Shown piece by piece: positions 16,335-25,178 of a stretch of DNA of 64,000 nucleotides. Every line of letters starts with the position of its first letter. Position 1 is the first letter of the stretch. A program made the translations under genes and the position numbers. The DNA is from Colwellia sp. (lineage in GTDB: Bacteria > Pseudomonadota > Gammaproteobacteria > Enterobacterales > Alteromonadaceae). The notes under the pieces were generated by a model, which worked only from the letters and a program-made list of their open reading frames with translations, made no database searches and had not been told where the DNA came from. Location: assembly GCA_002733765.1 (NCBI GenBank), contig NVWU01000015.1, forward strand, positions 100,717 to 164,716. Direction: 5' to 3'.

Positions 16335-17519
16335 GTGATGATTAATATTTTTAAAAAAGAGCTTATGCATGTAGGTGAAATGGCCAGTGGCGTAAAACTC
16401 ACTGTACCTGTTTATTCCTATAAGCCAGCAGAAAGTACCGCACCTAATGTTTATATTCAAGCGAATATGCATGGCGCTGAAGTTCAAGGTAATGCCGTTA
16501 TTTTTCAGCTACTTGAATTACTGAAACATTGTAATATTCAAGCAAATATAACCCTAGTACCTTATGCCAACCCTATTGCTTGTAATCATAAAAATGGTGA
16601 ATATACCTTAGGACGATTTGATCCCATTACGGGTGTTAATTGGAATCGTATGTATCATTTTGATGAGGCGGTTATTGCTCCTTTTGTTGAACAGCATATT
16701 GATGCCAGCGAAGCTGAAATACAAGCTGATTTTGAACAACTGTTGTTAGATCAAATAGAAAATAAACTTGATCATAATAACTGGGGATTAACCACAGGTC
16801 AGCGTATCGCCTATCAATTACAACGTATGGCGCACCAAGCTGATTTAGTGTTAGATCTTCATACGGGCCCTATTTCTAGTAAGCATTTATATTGTCCAGA
16901 ATACACAAAAGCTAGCGCTAACTATTTTGATATTCCTCATACCATCTTTATCCCCAATGATTTTGATGGCGCAATGGATGAGGCCACTTTTTGTCCATGG
17001 TGGAGTTTGCAAGAAGCCTTTGAAAGTAAAGGTCGAAACTTTATTATGGGTGAGGGCGCTTTTGCTAAAGAAAGCTTTACCGTGGAGTTGGGTTCGCAAG
17101 AGCAAATTGACTTGGCTGTTGCCCACCAAGATGCGATGAGTATTTTAAGCTACTTACAACATAAAGGTGTTATTGCGGGGAATAATGAATCAGCGCTGTC
17201 GCCTCAACTGCCTCAAAATTTTTTACCGCAACAAATGACCCGTTATGCTTGTTATCTAAAAGACTATAAAGCATTGTATGCCCCGATGGGTGGAATGGTG
17301 GATTATTTAGCTGAATTTGGTAAACCGCTGGCCGCTGGCGAACCATTAGCACGCATTTTACGTATGGATAATTACAGCAGTGAAAGTAGCGGAGATGGTG
17401 GCCCATTACACAATATTTGTCTTGATATGGAAGTACTGCCTATTTTGCATTTTGCCTCAGCTAGCGTGAACCAAGGCACAGAACTTTATAAAGTATTCAT
17501 CAACTATTTTGAGCTTTAA
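16335..17519 (+). CDS. AstE/aspartoacylase-family zinc deacylase
   Basis: The 394-residue protein belongs to the M14-type succinylglutamate desuccinylase/aspartoacylase family. Zinc ligands are visible as His and Glu in NMHGAEVQGN (about residues 50-53) and His in VLDLHTGP (about residue 180); the catalytic glutamate is in FTVELGSQ (about residue 257). A C-terminal beta domain begins near LYAPMGGMVDY. It follows the LysA-like gene by 21 bases. In this operon it could remove succinyl from N-succinyl-lysine or N-succinyl-diaminopimelate, replacing the unrelated DapE. This role is inferred from context. Confidence 0.78.
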   Translation: MMINIFKKELMHVGEMASGVKLTVPVYSYKPAESTAPNVYIQANMHGAEVQGNAVIFQLLELLKHCNIQANITLVPYANPIACNHKNGEYTLGRFDPITGVNWNRMYHFDEAVIAPFVEQHIDASEAEIQADFEQLLLDQIENKLDHNNWGLTTGQRIAYQLQRMAHQADLVLDLHTGPISSKHLYCPEYTKASANYFDIPHTIFIPNDFDGAMDEATFCPWWSLQEAFESKGRNFIMGEGAFAKESFTVELGSQEQIDLAVAHQDAMSILSYLQHKGVIAGNNESALSPQLPQNFLPQQMTRYACYLKDYKALYAPMGGMVDYLAEFGKPLAAGEPLARILRMDNYSSESSGDGGPLHNICLDMEVLPILHFASASVNQGTELYKVFINYFEL

Positions 17520-17528
17520 TGTTGTATC

Positions 17529-17574
17529 TATACCCAAATCGTCTGAAACAGTATTTTCAAGTAACTTGGGTATA
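17529..17574 (+). repeat. TATACCCAA / TTGGGTATA hairpin
   Basis: TATACCCAA at 17529-17537 is exactly complementary to TTGGGTATA at 17566-17574. It begins nine bases after the end of the lysine operon and may act as a terminator, but it also resembles palindromes elsewhere in the window. Confidence 0.5.
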
Positions 17575-17615
17575 AAGTAGTTTGTCGCTGAAATTGCTTG
17601 TAGCCAAAACAGTCG

Positions 17616-17630
17616 TGTTATATTATCACA
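17616..17630. promoter_or_regulatory. Zur-like operator
   Basis: TGTTAT-ATT-ATCACA matches the core of the gammaproteobacterial Zur consensus (TGTTAT-N3-ATAACA) with a single mismatch. It lies 73 bases ahead of a small CxxC protein and a zinc-type TonB receptor, so zinc repression of that pair is likely. Confidence 0.55.
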
Positions 17631-17702
17631 ATTAATACGACACTACTTGCTCACTTTAGTTTGTTAAAAATAAGTAAAAACCCCACAAATAATTTAATAA
17701 CC

Positions 17703-17981
17703 ATGAAAGCAATTGCACTCATGGTTTTTGTGTTGTTGTTTTTAACGTCTGTATTGGCTCATGCTGATCATTTAATTGATCAAAGTACAGCGATTGAACA
17801 GCAAGATTGTCAACTCTGTAATCAAGGAATCGATACACCACCTGATTTACCTCAAGTTAAAGCGTCTATTGTTACTCATGGTGTTTTTTTTACGATTACC
17901 GTAACGACAGCTGAGTTTAGCTTTAGCCAATTTGTTCAACCACTCTTACGAGCTCCCCCTTTTTCCTCCAATAAATTTTAG
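17703..17981 (+). CDS. Small exported CxxC protein, probably zinc-related
   Basis: The 92-residue product has a hydrophobic signal sequence (residues 1-20, ending VLAHA), then a His/Asp-rich start (HADH) and the pair DCQLCNQG, followed by a C-terminal region with PLLRAPPF. Similar small proteins are annotated next to zinc-uptake receptors as DUF2946-like or zinc chaperone-like; this comparison is from memory. The frame is open from a TTG at 17661, but the ATG at 17703 gives a clean signal peptide. It directly precedes the TonB receptor. Function is not established. Confidence 0.65.
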   Translation: MKAIALMVFVLLFLTSVLAHADHLIDQSTAIEQQDCQLCNQGIDTPPDLPQVKASIVTHGVFFTITVTTAEFSFSQFVQPLLRAPPFSSNKF

Positions 17982-18081
17982 TTATCGCTTTGCTACGATG
18001 TCGAAAATCAGATCGTTAATTCTGAATTTAGCGTGATCATTAAGCAAACATTTTTACCCTTTTTATTGGACTATATTAATC

Positions 18082-20499
18082 ATGTTTTCAAAGAATACTT
18101 TCATGCCTTATAACAAGGTATTTACAGCCTGTACTTTATGCTTATCTGCTGCTGCGTTAAGTGTCACCTTACCCGTTTTTTCACAAAGCCTTTCAGGAAA
18201 AATCGTTAATCATCAAGGTAAACCAATTAGTGGCGCACACATTAAAGTTAATGGTAGTGAGCAAGAGGCTATCACTAATGAACAAGGTTTATTTACCTTA
18301 TTAGACTTAACTGAAGGTAAAATTGAATTACACACTAGCGCAAAAAACTATACTCATGACAATCAATACATGATTATAAATAAAGATGATATTTCAGGGG
18401 TGCAAATTAGCTTATCGTCAACAGTGATGGAGGTATTAGATGTTTATGCGACACCATTACACTCATCTACGATTGAATCAGCTTTACCTGTTAATGTTAT
18501 TTCAGGAGATGATTTAAAGCTTAAGCAAGCATCAACGCTAGGGGAAACGCTAAAAAATGAAGTGGGTGTTCATTCAAGTTTTTATGGCTCGGTGGCCAGT
18601 AGCCCCATTATTCGTGGACTAGATGGACCCAGAGTACTCATTACTCAAAATGGTTTAGATGCAGGAGATGCATCGCGTGTTGGCGCTGATCACGCCGTGG
18701 CGACAGAAACGAGTACGGCAACGCAGATTGAAGTACTGCGAGGCCCAGCGACTCTCTTTTATGGTAGTGGTGCTATAGGTGGTGTAGTTAATGTTGTTGA
18801 TAATAGAGTACCAACATCGAGTGATACGCTTGTTGATTGGTTGTTACAATATAACGATGTGTCTAACGAAAAACAGGGTTCTTTTTCGTTGCAAACAGGT
18901 AATGATAATATTGCTGTGCATCTAGATGGTTTTTGGCGTGATGCAGGCGATTATAAATTACCTAAAGATTTTGATGCTGAAGCCCTTGAAGAAGAGCACG
19001 AAGAACATGAGGAAAAGCAACCTACTCATTTAGCAAGCTCAAACTCTAAATCGAGCGGCTTTACATTAGGTTCAAGTTATTTATTTGACCAAGGCTTTGT
19101 TGGCTTTTCTTACGGTCTCATAACTCGAGATTATGGTATTCCAGGCCATAGTCACCATGAAGAAGAGCATGAGGAGGAGCTTGAAGAACATGAAGAGGGA
19201 ACTAAAGCTGAAATGAAGCAAGATAGGTTGCAGCTGTTAAGCGAAGTGAATTTTAATCAGGGTTTTATTAAGCAGCTAGCATCTAAATTTGCTTATACTG
19301 ATTATCAGCACCAAGAAATTGAAGATGGCGCCGTTGGCACAACCTTTACAAATAAAAGTATTGAAATCAAAGCTGATTTACATCATCAAGATTATCTAGG
19401 CTGGCAAGGCGCTTGGACGCTTCATTTCAAACAATCTGATTTTAAAGCGATAGGTGAAGAAGCTTTTTCTCCCCCGTCAAAAACTGATAGTCTTGCGATT
19501 GCTTGGTTAGAGGAAAAGCATTTTGGTGATCTATTATTACAGCTAGGCGCTAGAATAGAACGAGTAACCATTGATACCAATGATACGACTATTGGCTTCC
19601 CAGATCACGATCATGACGGTGAACCTGTGTCATTTGCACAACAAAAATTTAACCCTTTTAGTACGTCACTAGGCTTAGTTTGGGATTACCAAGCAGGATA
19701 CAACCTTGGCTTATCACTGGCGGTATCGCAAAGAGCACCATCAGCAGCTGAGTTATTTTCTTTTGGCCCACATATTGGTACTGGTACCTTTGAAGCAGGT
19801 GCAATATATGAAATTGAGCAAGAGGGGGATGAGATACATGTGGAATTATCATCACAAAATCCTAATCTTGAAACCTCATACAGTATTGATTTAACATGGC
19901 GAAAGTTTACAGGCGATTTTGGCTTTGTTGTTAGTGCTTTTTATAATCAAGTGAATGATTACTACTACCAACAAGACACCGGGCTTTTATTTAAAGATGA
20001 ACATGCCAGTGAACATGATGAGGTAGGCTTACCTATACTTATTTATCAACAAGATGATGTTGATATGTATGGCCTTGAAGCTGAATTTGTTTATCAAATA
20101 TTTAGCCCGCTAAAAGTGAGTATTATTGGTGACTATATTAAAGCAAGCTTGTCTGACAGTGGTGAATCTAATCGTAGTTTACCGCGTATTCCACCGATGA
20201 GAATTGGTACATTACTCAATTATCAAGGAAATAGTTTTGATAGCGAGTTAAGTGTTAATCATTATTTTGAACAAAATGATATTGCGTTCTTAGAAACCCC
20301 CACATCTGCTTATACATTGGTTGATTTTAATGTTAATTATTATGTAGATGGTATGAGCTTTAACGACAGCGATATGGTGTTGTATATTAAAGGAAATAAT
20401 TTAACGGATGAAGTTGCTCACGTGCATTCGTCGTTTCTTAAAGATATTGCGCCACTACCGGGGCGAAACTTTAGTATCGGCATACGTGGCAGCTTTTAA
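18082..20499 (+). CDS. TonB-dependent receptor, probable zinc importer (ZnuD-like)
   Basis: This is an 805-residue outer-membrane receptor. It has a signal peptide (to about residue 34, VFSQ), a carboxypeptidase-regulatory-like domain (about 37-115), a plug domain (about 125-240; SSPIIRGLDGPRVLI and GSGAIGGVVNVVDNR) and a beta-barrel ending in aromatic Phe (GIRGSF). Extracellular-type inserts rich in His and Glu occur near residues 302-315, 357-375 and 509-514, a feature of zinc receptors such as ZnuD. The upstream Zur-like box and CxxC partner support zinc as substrate. Import would be driven by TonB-ExbBD. Confidence 0.85.
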   Translation: MFSKNTFMPYNKVFTACTLCLSAAALSVTLPVFSQSLSGKIVNHQGKPISGAHIKVNGSEQEAITNEQGLFTLLDLTEGKIELHTSAKNYTHDNQYMIINKDDISGVQISLSSTVMEVLDVYATPLHSSTIESALPVNVISGDDLKLKQASTLGETLKNEVGVHSSFYGSVASSPIIRGLDGPRVLITQNGLDAGDASRVGADHAVATETSTATQIEVLRGPATLFYGSGAIGGVVNVVDNRVPTSSDTLVDWLLQYNDVSNEKQGSFSLQTGNDNIAVHLDGFWRDAGDYKLPKDFDAEALEEEHEEHEEKQPTHLASSNSKSSGFTLGSSYLFDQGFVGFSYGLITRDYGIPGHSHHEEEHEEELEEHEEGTKAEMKQDRLQLLSEVNFNQGFIKQLASKFAYTDYQHQEIEDGAVGTTFTNKSIEIKADLHHQDYLGWQGAWTLHFKQSDFKAIGEEAFSPPSKTDSLAIAWLEEKHFGDLLLQLGARIERVTIDTNDTTIGFPDHDHDGEPVSFAQQKFNPFSTSLGLVWDYQAGYNLGLSLAVSQRAPSAAELFSFGPHIGTGTFEAGAIYEIEQEGDEIHVELSSQNPNLETSYSIDLTWRKFTGDFGFVVSAFYNQVNDYYYQQDTGLLFKDEHASEHDEVGLPILIYQQDDVDMYGLEAEFVYQIFSPLKVSIIGDYIKASLSDSGESNRSLPRIPPMRIGTLLNYQGNSFDSELSVNHYFEQNDIAFLETPTSAYTLVDFNVNYYVDGMSFNDSDMVLYIKGNNLTDEVAHVHSSFLKDIAPLPGRNFSIGIRGSF

Positions 20500-20526
20500 A
20501 TAACGTTAGTTAAAAGGCAAACTATT

Positions 20527-21090
20527 TTGCAATATTCACCACTTATTAGTAAATATCTTAAGCAACTGACAAGCTTAAGTACTGACAAACAAGCGACTGT
20601 TTTGGATCTCGCTTGTGGTAGTGGTCGAAATGGCCTTTATTTAATTGAAAATGGTGTACCAGTAACTTTTGCTGATGTAAATTCGGTCGCTATTGATCAA
20701 GTGCAACAACATGTTGCTATGATAAATAACAAGCAGCGAGCAAACTTTTGGTCAATAGACTTTGAACAAGATGGCGTTTCACCATTAACAGGTAAATATT
20801 TCGCGGCTATTATGGTGTTTCGTTATTTACATAGGCCTTTGTTTGAGCAAATCAAGCAAGCTATTTTACCCGGTGGTATTATTATTTATGAAACCTTTAC
20901 TGAGCAGCAAGCACAATTTGGTCGCCCTAAAAATCCTGATTTTTTATTAAAAGAAGGTGAATTGGCTGATATCTTTTCTGCTTGGGAAATTTTACATAGT
21001 TTTGAAGGTATTACTGGATCAGCGAATAATAGTGGCAGTAAACAAGCTATTGCTCAAATTGTGGCGAGAAAACCTAATTTAAATGAATAA
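20527..21090 (+). CDS. SAM-dependent class I methyltransferase
   Basis: The 187-residue protein has the SAM motif VLDLACGSGRNGLYL (residues 25-39), an acidic motif II FADVNSVAI and the later AIMVFRYLHRPLF and PGGIIIYETFT typical of TehB-like methyltransferases. The substrate is unknown. No ATG is available at the N-terminus; a TTG at 20527 is used, 28 bases after the receptor gene, so it is probably the last gene of that transcript. Confidence 0.8.
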   Translation: MQYSPLISKYLKQLTSLSTDKQATVLDLACGSGRNGLYLIENGVPVTFADVNSVAIDQVQQHVAMINNKQRANFWSIDFEQDGVSPLTGKYFAAIMVFRYLHRPLFEQIKQAILPGGIIIYETFTEQQAQFGRPKNPDFLLKEGELADIFSAWEILHSFEGITGSANNSGSKQAIAQIVARKPNLNE

Positions 21091-21154
21091 TGTTAATTAG
21101 GAAGACGTTAATAAGGCATTTTGAACACTAATAACCAACTGAACACAAGGTACA

Positions 21155-21337
21155 AAGTCGTATTGAGTAACCATCGATAATGGGAGCATTTTCGAACTTT
21201 TTTACAGCAGCTACTGAGGAGAGTCGCTATCAGTATTTTTGATCTATTACTTGTTGCTTGTATAAATGAACTATCCATTTTCAGTGTTAATAGAATAATA
21301 GTTGAAATTTTATTCAGATAAAGCGAAAATACGACTT
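21155..21337. repeat. 183-bp element bounded by AAGTCGTATT inverted repeats
   Basis: AAGTCGTATT at 21155-21164 is exactly repeated in reverse complement at 21328-21337. There is no open frame inside. It occupies most of the 305-base gap between the methyltransferase and the next gene; nothing else is recognisable there. Confidence 0.4.
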
Positions 21338-21395
21338 CCCCTCAGGGATAACTTAATTTCCCGAATAGGCGTAAATTTATAACAATGGTTTATTA

Positions 21396-22070
21396 ATGAG
21401 CAAAGAAGAAAATATATATCAAAAAGATCTTATCAATATGATCTTGGGCGGCTTAATTGCATTAAAATCAGAGCAGCAAGTTGGTTCTGTAAGTTATTCT
21501 CCAGGTAGTGAAACATTATTTTTGGGTAAATGGCTAAAAAGAGCTAAGAAACAGCGTCTTTACCCTAAGAGTGTTTCTGAAAATATCGATAATTTTTTGA
21601 TGTTGTACACCAAAAAAGGTAGAAACGCTGACTTAATCTCTTCTTTTCACCAAATATATAATGAGTATCAAACCATTAAAATCAACTCTGAGGATTTTGA
21701 AAACAATCCTAAACAACGATTTGACACTGCGATGGATGTATTAAGGGAAAAAAACTGGTTTATATCGGTACCCATTACTCATGACGATACCGTAGATGGT
21801 CCTTACCAGTCAGACAAAGACAAAGAACTATTTGTGATGAAAAAAGATTGGGATGAGGTATTTGATGACCAAAATGAACTGATTAAACCATTAAATGTCT
21901 CGGTAGTGTCAGCGCATCAGGAAGCTATTGATTCTTTATATTTACATGGTTTTATACTTGCTAAAGATACCTCAATAAAAAATATTAAAGGCGGTTATCA
22001 CCACTATAAAATATTCCCAGACAACAAGTATCATGGTACGGCTGCGATACCTTCTAAATATAAAAATTAA
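21396..22070 (+). CDS. DUF2913-like protein of unknown function
   Basis: The 224-residue protein is soluble, with no signal peptide or membrane segment. The N-terminal helix (IYQKDLINMILGGLIALK), the stretch FLGKWLKRAKKQRLY and the C-terminal QNELIKPLNVSVVSAHQEAI match my recollection of DUF2913, a family found in Vibrio and relatives. No catalytic motif is evident. It stands alone and is followed by a strong terminator. Confidence 0.55.
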   Translation: MSKEENIYQKDLINMILGGLIALKSEQQVGSVSYSPGSETLFLGKWLKRAKKQRLYPKSVSENIDNFLMLYTKKGRNADLISSFHQIYNEYQTIKINSEDFENNPKQRFDTAMDVLREKNWFISVPITHDDTVDGPYQSDKDKELFVMKKDWDEVFDDQNELIKPLNVSVVSAHQEAIDSLYLHGFILAKDTSIKNIKGGYHHYKIFPDNKYHGTAAIPSKYKN

Positions 22071-22105
22071 CCCCGATAAAACTGATTTTATTCATTTTTA
22101 TTTGA

Positions 22106-22136
22106 CCCTGTAACAAAATCTGTTACAGGGTTTTTT
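22106..22136 (+). terminator. Strong intrinsic terminator
   Basis: CCCTGTAACA pairs exactly with TGTTACAGGG over a five-base loop, followed by six T residues. It lies 36 bases after the DUF2913-like gene. Confidence 0.88.
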
Positions 22137-22271
22137 ATTTGTTAAAATCACCAACCACTTGGTTCTTTATTTAAAAGTTAATGCTGCATGGATATAGCTT
22201 ATTGTTTTGAACAATTAGTTATTAACATATATCCGCTCAGACTTCTCTAACACAGCTCCGAATTGACCCAT

Positions 22272-22820
22272 TCATTCTTTCATTTGGTATAAAGAATAAA
22301 TAAAATTGTTTAGCAGTTTTTTACCTTCAGGCCACTCACCAATATTGGAATCAGTATTAACGTGACCTAAATTACCAATACTGATTAGTTCACTGCCCCA
22401 ATTTTTTGCAAAGTATTTTGTTCGCGCTAATGTAGAGTAAGGATCATCTGTGCTCGCTAAGACTAAAGTTGGGAAGGCTAGTTTTTCTAAAGGTGGAGTT
22501 TGATATCCTGATATTGCCTCAGGGAAATTGGCACTTTGTACATCCGGAACAGCAACTAAGAAAACACCCAATATATTAGCAGTATGTTTCTTGCTCCATT
22601 CGACAACTGTACTGCCGCCGAGGCTATGAGTCACTAATAATATAGGCCCTTCAATAGATTGAATAAGTAAGTCAAGCGCTTCAACCCAATCGAAGCAATG
22701 TGGGGTTTCCCAATCATGCTGTTCAACCCAATAACTATTTTTGAACTCTTTGCACCATATTTCTTGCCAGTGGCCATTTATTGAATTTCCGTAACCAGGA
22801 ACAAATACTATATTAAGCAT
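22272..22820 (-). CDS. RBBP9/YdeN-family serine hydrolase
   Basis: The 182-residue alpha/beta hydrolase has the RBBP9-type start FVPGYGNSINGHWQ, the nucleophile motif VTHSLGGS (Ser about residue 76), the acidic ASTDDPYST (about 126) and the catalytic histidine in NLGHVNTDS (about 152). Relatives are small esterases of uncertain natural substrate. It is monocistronic. Confidence 0.87.
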   Translation of the reverse strand: MLNIVFVPGYGNSINGHWQEIWCKEFKNSYWVEQHDWETPHCFDWVEALDLLIQSIEGPILLVTHSLGGSTVVEWSKKHTANILGVFLVAVPDVQSANFPEAISGYQTPPLEKLAFPTLVLASTDDPYSTLARTKYFAKNWGSELISIGNLGHVNTDSNIGEWPEGKKLLNNFIYSLYQMKE

Positions 22821-23207
22821 ATTACCCTCTTTAGACTAGATTCACATTGTGTTCTCACGAAAGCTTACCATGATAATATCTCTCGCGATGCGCCCTTAGA
22901 GCCTGAGAAAACTAAATTTGTATGATTAAATCAGCTCTATATCTTTATAGCAATTTAATATCGGCTTTAGAAATACTCGTTTTTACATTACTAAATATGG
23001 TGTTAAACAACTTTGTTATAGGCCCGTATCTCTTATTCTTTATGGTGAGTAACATACATTCGGCTTCAGCATTACATTACTTTGGTTGCCAGCAGGAAAA
23101 ATCAACAATTGGTATTTTATTTTAAATGAACATTTACTTTGTGTTGAATCAAAGTAAGTGTTTTAATTCTTTATATAATATTAAGTATTCTCCATTATGT
23201 TATTTTT
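22821..23207. other. Intergenic region without a supported gene
   Basis: This 387-base AT-rich stretch lies between the divergent hydrolase and the DUF1538 operon and must hold promoters for both. A 67-codon open frame at 22922-23125 is hydrophobic but has no convincing ribosome-binding site or family. No clear operator was seen. Confidence 0.5.
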
Positions 23208-23945
23208 ATGAATCATCAAATTTTCGTTTTTTTAAAAGCACTATTAGGTAGTTGCAAAGATTTACTACCTATTATTATCGTTATTGCATTTTTTCAATTT
23301 GCCGTTCTGCAACAACCCATGCCTAACGTTGGCGATATTTTAGTCGGCTTAGCATTAGTCGTTCTAGGATTAACATTTTTTATTTACGGTTTAGAAATGG
23401 GCTTATTCCCTATTGGCGAATCAATGGCGCAAGCCTTCGCTAAAAAAGGCAGTATAAGTTGGTTACTCACTTTTGCTTTTTGTTTAGGCTTTGGTACTAC
23501 CGTGGCTGAACCTTCGTTAATTGCTGTCGCTAAAGAGGCCGCAATTGTGGCTGCATCAGGAGGCATTATTGCCGACACCCTCGAATCACAACTTTCCTAT
23601 GCAAACGGTTTACGTTTTACCGTTGCCTTTGCTGTTGGTTTTGCCATTGTTATTGGTGTTTTACGTATCCTTCGTGGTTGGCCAATACAGTATTTAATTC
23701 TAGGCGGTTATATTATTGTTGTACTGATGACGATGATTGCTCCTAGCTGGATTATTGGCATTGCATACGATTCGGGTGGCGTTACCACATCAACGATTAC
23801 CGTTCCTTTAGTAACCGCACTTGGTGTTGGATTAGCCTCTGCAATTAAAGGTAGAAACCCGATGATTGATGGTTTTGGTTTGATTGCTTTCGCCTCATTA
23901 ACACCGATGATTTTTGTAATGATTTATGGCATGGTGATTAATTAA
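23208..23945 (+). CDS. DUF1538 membrane protein, first subunit
   Basis: The 245-residue integral membrane protein has about seven hydrophobic segments and the DUF1538 signatures [14 protein letters not shown] (about residues 97-110) and [16 protein letters not shown] (about 183-198), then [14 protein letters not shown]. These re-entrant-looking, Gly/Thr/Ser-rich motifs suggest a transporter, but no substrate is known. It overlaps the next gene by one base (TAATG), and the two proteins are paralogues, so a heterodimeric transporter is likely. The P-II-like and CBS genes follow in the same operon. Confidence 0.85.
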   Translation: MNHQIFVFLKALLGSCKDLLPIIIVIAFFQFAVLQQPMPNVGDILVGLALVVLGLTFFIYGLEMGLFPIGESMAQAFAKKGSISWLLTFAFCLGFGTTVAEPSLIAVAKEAAIVAASGGIIADTLESQLSYANGLRFTVAFAVGFAIVIGVLRILRGWPIQYLILGGYIIVVLMTMIAPSWIIGIAYDSGGVTTSTITVPLVTALGVGLASAIKGRNPMIDGFGLIAFASLTPMIFVMIYGMVIN

Positions 23946-24814
23946 TGGATCTACTCTTTGAATTTCTAAACACCTTAAAAAACACGGTTGTTGATGTATT
24001 ACCTATTTTGTCAATAATATTGGGTTTTCAGCTACTTGTTATTCGTAAACCTATTCCTCATGTCAAGCAAGTAGGTTTCGGTTTTCTTTATGTACTTATT
24101 GGTCTAGCGTTGTTTTTGCTTGGTTTAGAAAAAGCCTTATTTCCGTTAGGAAAAATGATGGCAGAACAATTAACCGCACCAGAATTTATTCATGCTGGCG
24201 AACAAGTTTTAACAAGTATTCACTGGTCAGATTATGCCTGGGTTTATGTTTTTGCCGCCGCAATAGGTTTTAGTACCACAATTGCAGAGCCGTCACTTAT
24301 TGCGGTAGCAATTAAAGCCGAAGAGGTTTCTGGTGGTGCGATTAATGCCAATAGCCTGCGTATTTCAGTCGCTATTGGTGTTGCTGTTGGCATAGCATTA
24401 GGGAGCTATCGCATCGTCGTTGGTCACCCTATTCATTACTATATTATTGCCGGCTACGTTGTTGTTGTTATTCAAACTTTTTATTGCCCTAAATTAATAG
24501 TGCCATTGGCATATGATTCTGGCGGTGTGACAACATCAACGGTAACGGTACCATTGGTTGCTGCTTTAGGGCTAGGGTTAGCCAGTACCATCCCGGGGCG
24601 TAGCCCACTGATTGATGGGTTTGGTTTAATCGCTTTTGCTAGTTTATTTCCCATTATTGCTGTGATGGCTTATGCACAAATAACTGAAGCCAAAGCGCAC
24701 CGAGCTGAAAAAAAATTAGAAAAAAGAAACAGAATTAAGCAAGAAAAACAAAACCAACGTAAATTAAACGAAAACGATAAGACTCCCCTAAAAGAGTCGA
24801 CAGAAGACAAATAA
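23945..24814 (+). CDS. DUF1538 membrane protein, second subunit
   Basis: This 289-residue paralogue of the preceding gene shares [30 protein letters not shown] and [14 protein letters not shown]. It adds a charged cytoplasmic-looking tail of about 45 residues (EKKLEKRNRIKQEKQ and onward), a plausible docking site for a soluble regulator. A P-II-like gene begins 13 bases downstream. Substrate unknown. Confidence 0.85.
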   Translation: MDLLFEFLNTLKNTVVDVLPILSIILGFQLLVIRKPIPHVKQVGFGFLYVLIGLALFLLGLEKALFPLGKMMAEQLTAPEFIHAGEQVLTSIHWSDYAWVYVFAAAIGFSTTIAEPSLIAVAIKAEEVSGGAINANSLRISVAIGVAVGIALGSYRIVVGHPIHYYIIAGYVVVVIQTFYCPKLIVPLAYDSGGVTTSTVTVPLVAALGLGLASTIPGRSPLIDGFGLIAFASLFPIIAVMAYAQITEAKAHRAEKKLEKRNRIKQEKQNQRKLNENDKTPLKESTEDK

Positions 24815-24827
24815 AACAGGTGATCAT

Positions 24828-25178
24828 ATGCAATTCAAACTAATTGTTGCCTTTGTTGACGACGCAGTAACCGACGACGTTATGAAAGGTGCAAGAATGG
24901 CAGGCGCAACAGGCGCAACCATAATAAACAATGCTAGAGGTGAAGGGGTAAAGCGTCAGCGCACTTTTTTTGGTATGCAACTTGAAACACAAAGAGATGT
25001 ATTACTGTTTGTTGTTGAACAACATCTAGCAAGAAAAATACTTGAGCGAATTAGTAATATTGCTGGTTTTGATGAAGATCCAGGTAAAGGTATCGCGATT
25101 CAGTTAAATGTCGAAGATGCAGTAGGTGTAGCTCATCAGGTAGAGCGTTTAAAAGGTAAAATTGAGGAAGAGCTATGA
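24828..25178 (+). CDS. P-II-like signalling protein
   Basis: The 116-residue product has the ferredoxin-like P-II layout: FKLIVAFVDDAVTDDVMKGARMAGATGATIIN, a short T-loop region after RGEGVKRQRTF, then DVLLFVVEQHLARKIL and a glycine-rich GFDEDPGKGIAIQL segment. The T-loop lacks the uridylylated Tyr of GlnB/GlnK and is shortened, so classical uridylylation is unlikely. P-II-like proteins bind nucleotides or other small ligands and gate partner transporters; the DUF1538 pair is the obvious partner here. It overlaps the CBS gene by four bases. Confidence 0.82.
   Translation: MQFKLIVAFVDDAVTDDVMKGARMAGATGATIINNARGEGVKRQRTFFGMQLETQRDVLLFVVEQHLARKILERISNIAGFDEDPGKGIAIQLNVEDAVGVAHQVERLKGKIEEEL

Noticed and set aside
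22922..23125. 67-codon hydrophobic open frame
   Set aside because: No ribosome-binding site, no recognisable family, and AT-rich composition readily yields such frames.
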